From the NCBI GenBank assembly GCA_947457975.1, contig CANGYC010000094.1:1-8005 (forward strand): DNA of 8,005 nucleotides, read 5' to 3'. The position numbers and the translations under genes were made by a program. The DNA is from Comamonadaceae bacterium. GTDB taxonomy: Bacteria > Pseudomonadota > Gammaproteobacteria > Burkholderiales > Burkholderiaceae_C. The notes beneath the pieces were generated by a model, which was given only the letters and a program-made list of their open reading frames with translations, was not told the DNA's origin and did no database searches. Numbering within the stretch: position 1 is the stretch's first letter; the number at the start of each line of letters is the position of its first letter. Positions 5,808 through 8,005 of this stretch are shown here, piece after piece.

Positions 5808-6601
5808 AGGTCGCGCATGGCCTGGGCCGTCTCGTTGAGCACGGCCAGCACACGCCCCACCGCCTCTTCAGCCGACTCGTGCCCCATGGGCATGGTCACC
5901 GAGAGCGCGGCCTGCACTTGGCCGTGGCGGTCGCGCAGGGGCACCGCGATGCCGCGGTAGTTCAGGTCAAGCTGCTGCTCCGACAGCGCCCAACCCTGCG
6001 AGCGCACCCGCGCCAGCTCCAGTTGCAGGCGCTCCTTGCTGTCGATGGTGTGCGGTGTGTAGGTGCTCAGTCGGTGGGTGGCCAGCCATTCGTCCAGCCA
6101 CTCGGGCTCGCGCATGGACAGCAGTAGCAGCCCCGCTGCCGTCACCTCGGCCTTGACCCGTGCGCCCAGCACGTAGCCGATGTTCATGGCCCGGTTCGAG
6201 CCGTTGCGCGCAATGAAGACAATGTCGCTGCCATCGAGCACGCTCACATAGGCGTTTTCCTGCGTGCCCCCGGTCACGCGCTGCAGGTAGGGCTGCACCA
6301 CCCGCGGCAGGCGGGCCGACTCCAGGTAGGCCTGGCCCAGGCGCAGCACGCGCGGTGTGAGCCAGTACAGCCGGCCATCGCCCGAAATGAAGCCCAGGTG
6401 CTGCAGGGTCAGCAGGTAGCGGCGTGCCGCGGTGCGGGTGATGCCGCAGCGCTGCGCCACCTCGCTGGCGTTCAGGCGCGAATGGTCGGCGTCGAAACAG
6501 GCGATCACGTCCAGGCCTTTTTCCAGGCCGGCGATCCAGTCGCGGCGTTGCAGGCCCGGGGAAGCGGTGGCAGGTGGCGGTGCGGAAGAGGCAGGTGGCA
6601 T
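5801..6601 (-). CDS. IclR-family regulator, PcaR/PcaU/PobR-like subfamily
   Basis: The 266-residue protein begins with a proline/alanine-rich stretch (residues 2-18). A winged helix-turn-helix follows at about residues 22-82, including IAGLEKGLDVIACFDAD and ITRTAARRYLLTLQHLGF. The effector domain has VSVLDGSDIVFIARN and QGWALSEQQLDLNYRGIAVPLRD. The AARRYLLTL helix and the VSVLDG.DIVFIAR block are characteristic of regulators of protocatechuate and 4-hydroxybenzoate catabolism, which act as activators or repressors with aromatic acids as effectors. I prefer ATG 6601. An in-frame TTG at 6682 has GGAGG six bases upstream, but its 27 extra codons include TTA, CGA, TCA, ACA and AGG, unlike the rest of the gene, and would fill the divergent promoter region. 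It probably controls the VOC/TIM-barrel genes on its right. The effector is unproven. Confidence 0.92.
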   Translation of the reverse strand: MPPASSAPPPATASPGLQRRDWIAGLEKGLDVIACFDADHSRLNASEVAQRCGITRTAARRYLLTLQHLGFISGDGRLYWLTPRVLRLGQAYLESARLPRVVQPYLQRVTGGTQENAYVSVLDGSDIVFIARNGSNRAMNIGYVLGARVKAEVTAAGLLLLSMREPEWLDEWLATHRLSTYTPHTIDSKERLQLELARVRSQGWALSEQQLDLNYRGIAVPLRDRHGQVQAALSVTMPMGHESAEEAVGRVLAVLNETAQAMRDLV

Positions 6602-6739
6602 ACCAGGGATAACCCTTAAATTGGGCGATGATCGCGCGCTGCCGAATGTTAATCGCTCGTTTGGGCGGGCGCTGTATGCCAAATCGAGCCTCCGGCGCTA
6701 CATTCGCGCGCAATCCCACCCCATATTCCTTGAACGACC
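6602..6739. promoter_or_regulatory. Divergent intergenic region between the IclR and VOC genes
   Basis: This 138-bp gap separates two divergent genes and should hold both promoters and the regulator's operator. An exact 8-bp inverted pair is present: TGGCATAC at 6596-6603 (covering the IclR start codon) and GTATGCCA at 6674-6681. A short palindrome CGATGATCG lies at 6626-6634. No convincing -10/-35 pair was found on either strand. The local AT content is higher than in the flanking genes. Confidence 0.4.
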
Positions 6740-7636
6740 ATGACCCCTGCGACGCCCCTGCAACGCGAAGCCATCCCTGAAGCCTCCAACCCGCTGGGGC
6801 TGGACGGGATTGAGTTCATCGAATACACCACCGCCCGGCCGCAGGCCCTGGGCCAGGTGCTGGAGATGATGGGCTTTCGGCCGATTGCCCGCCACCGTTC
6901 GCGCGAGGTGCTGCTGTACCGCCAGGGCCGCATCAACGTGATCGTCAACGCGCACCAGCCCAACTTGCCCGACGCCAGCGCACCGGGCGACAAGCCCCGT
7001 CTGGCGGCCGTGGCCCTGCGCGTGCGCGATGCCAGTGCCGCCTACCGCCGGGCGCTCGAGCGGGGCGCCTGGGCCGTGCCTTCTCGCGTGGAGGTGATGG
7101 AGCTCAACATCCCAGCCATCCATGGCGTGGGTGCCAGCCGCATCTACTTTGTGGACCGCTACGACCAGTTCTCCATCTACGACGTGGACTTTGTGCCCAT
7201 CCCCGGCGTCGACCAGCACCCGCCCGCCATGGCCGGCCTGCATTTCTTTGGCGTGGTGCAGTACATCGGCAACGAACGCACGGCCGATTGGAGCGAGTTC
7301 TACCGTGAGCTGTTTGGTTTTACCGAGCTGACCGACGAGCAGCGCTTTGGCATCCTGCCCAAGGGCCGCATCCTGCAAAGCCCGTGTCCGGCGGCTTCGC
7401 GCTTTTATATCCAGCTGATCGAGCCTGAAGCCAGCGTGCTCGATGTCGAGGATGACGAGCAGCTCCAGCGCATCGGCCTGGGCACCGCCGATGTGCTGGC
7501 CACCGTGGCCGAGCTGGGCCAGCGCGGTGTGGAGTTCGTGCAGTCGCGCAGCGTGCACACCGAAGACCGCGGCGCGCTCACCAAGACCTGGCTGGGCAGC
7601 GTGAGTTTTGAGCTGGTGCTCGACCACAGGACCTGA
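6740..7636 (+). CDS. 4-hydroxyphenylpyruvate-dioxygenase-like VOC protein, metal site altered
   Basis: The 298-residue protein has two vicinal-oxygen-chelate halves. Residues 21-150 start GIEFIEYTTARPQALGQVL and include RHRSREVLLYRQG; residues 165-296 include LHFFGVVQYIGN, FYRELFGF and FYIQLIEPE. It resembles the shortened HPPD-like proteins and the C-terminal half of QuiC more than true HPPD (about 350 residues). The iron ligands of HPPD are two His and one Glu. Here H168 and E291 (SFELV) are in place, but the second His position appears to be R244 (LQRIGL against the usual IQHIAL). True HPPD activity is therefore unlikely. The next gene starts two bases after its stop and encodes a QuiC-N-terminus-like TIM barrel, so a joint function is likely. 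No good ribosome binding site was seen before ATG 6740. It is probably controlled by the divergent PcaR-like gene. Confidence 0.85.
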   Translation: MTPATPLQREAIPEASNPLGLDGIEFIEYTTARPQALGQVLEMMGFRPIARHRSREVLLYRQGRINVIVNAHQPNLPDASAPGDKPRLAAVALRVRDASAAYRRALERGAWAVPSRVEVMELNIPAIHGVGASRIYFVDRYDQFSIYDVDFVPIPGVDQHPPAMAGLHFFGVVQYIGNERTADWSEFYRELFGFTELTDEQRFGILPKGRILQSPCPAASRFYIQLIEPEASVLDVEDDEQLQRIGLGTADVLATVAELGQRGVEFVQSRSVHTEDRGALTKTWLGSVSFELVLDHRT

Positions 7637-7638
7637 GC

Positions 7639-8005
7639 ATGGACTACAGCGCCAACATCAAGGACTTCGGGATGGACACCATCTCGCTGGCCGGGCCGCT
7701 GGAGGCCAAGCTGCGTGCCGTGCGCGAGGCCGGGTTCACGCAGATCATGCTCTCGGCCCGCGACATCGTGGGCCACCCCGAGGGGCTGGAGGCCGCCGTG
7801 GCGGCCGTGCGCTCGAGCGGCCTGCGCGTGACGGGCTTTCAGGTGCTGCGGGACTTCGAGGGCCTCTCGGGCCACCTGCACGACTACAAGATCGATATCG
7901 CCAAGTCCATGCTGGAGATGTGCAGCGCCTTGGGCGCCAAGGTGCTGCTGGTGTGCTCCTCCACCTCGGTGCATGCCACCATCGACCCCGAGGCCCAGGC
8001 CCGAG
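7639..8005 (+). CDS. TIM-barrel sugar-phosphate isomerase-like protein, resembling the 3-dehydroshikimate dehydratase part of QuiC; cut by the right edge
   Basis: The first 122 residues are visible. They show the opening strands and helices of a xylose-isomerase-like TIM barrel: TISLAGPLEAKLRAVREAGF (14-33), then GFQVLRDFEGL (66-76), then the strand VLLVCSSTS. The pattern TISL.G....KL.A...AGF, the RDFEG block and LLVCSS are shared with the N-terminal domain of QuiC and with AsbF-type 3-dehydroshikimate dehydratases, which convert 3-dehydroshikimate to protocatechuate using a divalent metal. The metal-binding residues lie beyond the edge, so activity cannot be judged. It starts two bases after the HPPD-like gene and is coupled to it. 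In QuiC the TIM barrel comes first and the HPPD-like domain second within one chain; here they are separate and reversed. Confidence 0.82.
   Translation, partial: MDYSANIKDFGMDTISLAGPLEAKLRAVREAGFTQIMLSARDIVGHPEGLEAAVAAVRSSGLRVTGFQVLRDFEGLSGHLHDYKIDIAKSMLEMCSALGAKVLLVCSSTSVHATIDPEAQAR

Noticed and set aside
6626..6634. CGATGATCG palindrome as the regulator's operator
   Set aside because: It has only 4-bp arms and no second copy; such sites are frequent by chance.
6602..6682. TTG start at 6682 for the PcaR-like regulator
   Set aside because: A GGAGG is well placed, but the added codons are AT-rich and rare for this genome, and they would occupy the divergent promoter. I keep it only as an alternative.
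6698..7627. A 309-codon open frame on the minus strand
   Set aside because: It is the antisense shadow of the HPPD-like gene and has no recognisable motif.
6740..7636. Authentic HPPD of tyrosine degradation
   Set aside because: The protein is short, the second iron His appears replaced by Arg, and no homogentisate genes are nearby in the window.

Overview
The window is GC-rich, almost fully coding DNA. Codons prefer G or C in the third position and most intergenic gaps are a few bases. Its content is two IclR regulators beside short catabolic operons of flavoproteins, TIM-barrel isomerase/dehydratase-type enzymes and a vicinal-oxygen-chelate protein. This fits a betaproteobacterium of the order Burkholderiales, probably Comamonadaceae. 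The assignment rests on gene style only. No tRNA, rRNA, insertion sequence, CRISPR array or phage gene was seen.

Layout. The left block is read on the minus strand: a shikimate-dehydrogenase-like gene (848-1654), then a 3-ketosteroid-dehydrogenase-like FAD protein that runs off the left edge (1-845). A 113-bp divergent promoter region (1655-1767) carries a clear IclR-type palindrome, TGGAA-N5-TTCCA. From it a plus-strand operon runs right: IclR regulator (1768-2589), a second complete FAD dehydrogenase (2589-4313), a two-domain NIPSNAP protein (4336-4959) and a TIM-barrel isomerase/dehydratase-like protein (4974-5783). This operon meets a convergent IclR gene of the PcaR/PcaU/PobR type (5801-6601, minus). 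Across a second divergent region (6602-6739) lie a 4-hydroxyphenylpyruvate-dioxygenase-like VOC protein (6740-7636) and, two bases later, a second TIM-barrel gene cut by the right edge (7639-8005).

How the genes may work together (inference). The set looks like a pathway for a hydroaromatic or other oxygenated ring acid. The AroE-like enzyme would oxidise a ring hydroxyl to a ketone, probably with NAD. The two KstD-like flavoproteins would introduce double bonds next to a ketone. The TIM-barrel proteins would remove water or isomerise, leading towards a phenolic product. The VOC plus TIM-barrel pair at the right resembles the two halves of QuiC (3-dehydroshikimate dehydratase, which makes protocatechuate), but as separate genes in reversed order. 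The neighbouring regulator belongs to the subfamily that usually senses protocatechuate-type aromatics. The substrate cannot be determined from this sequence.
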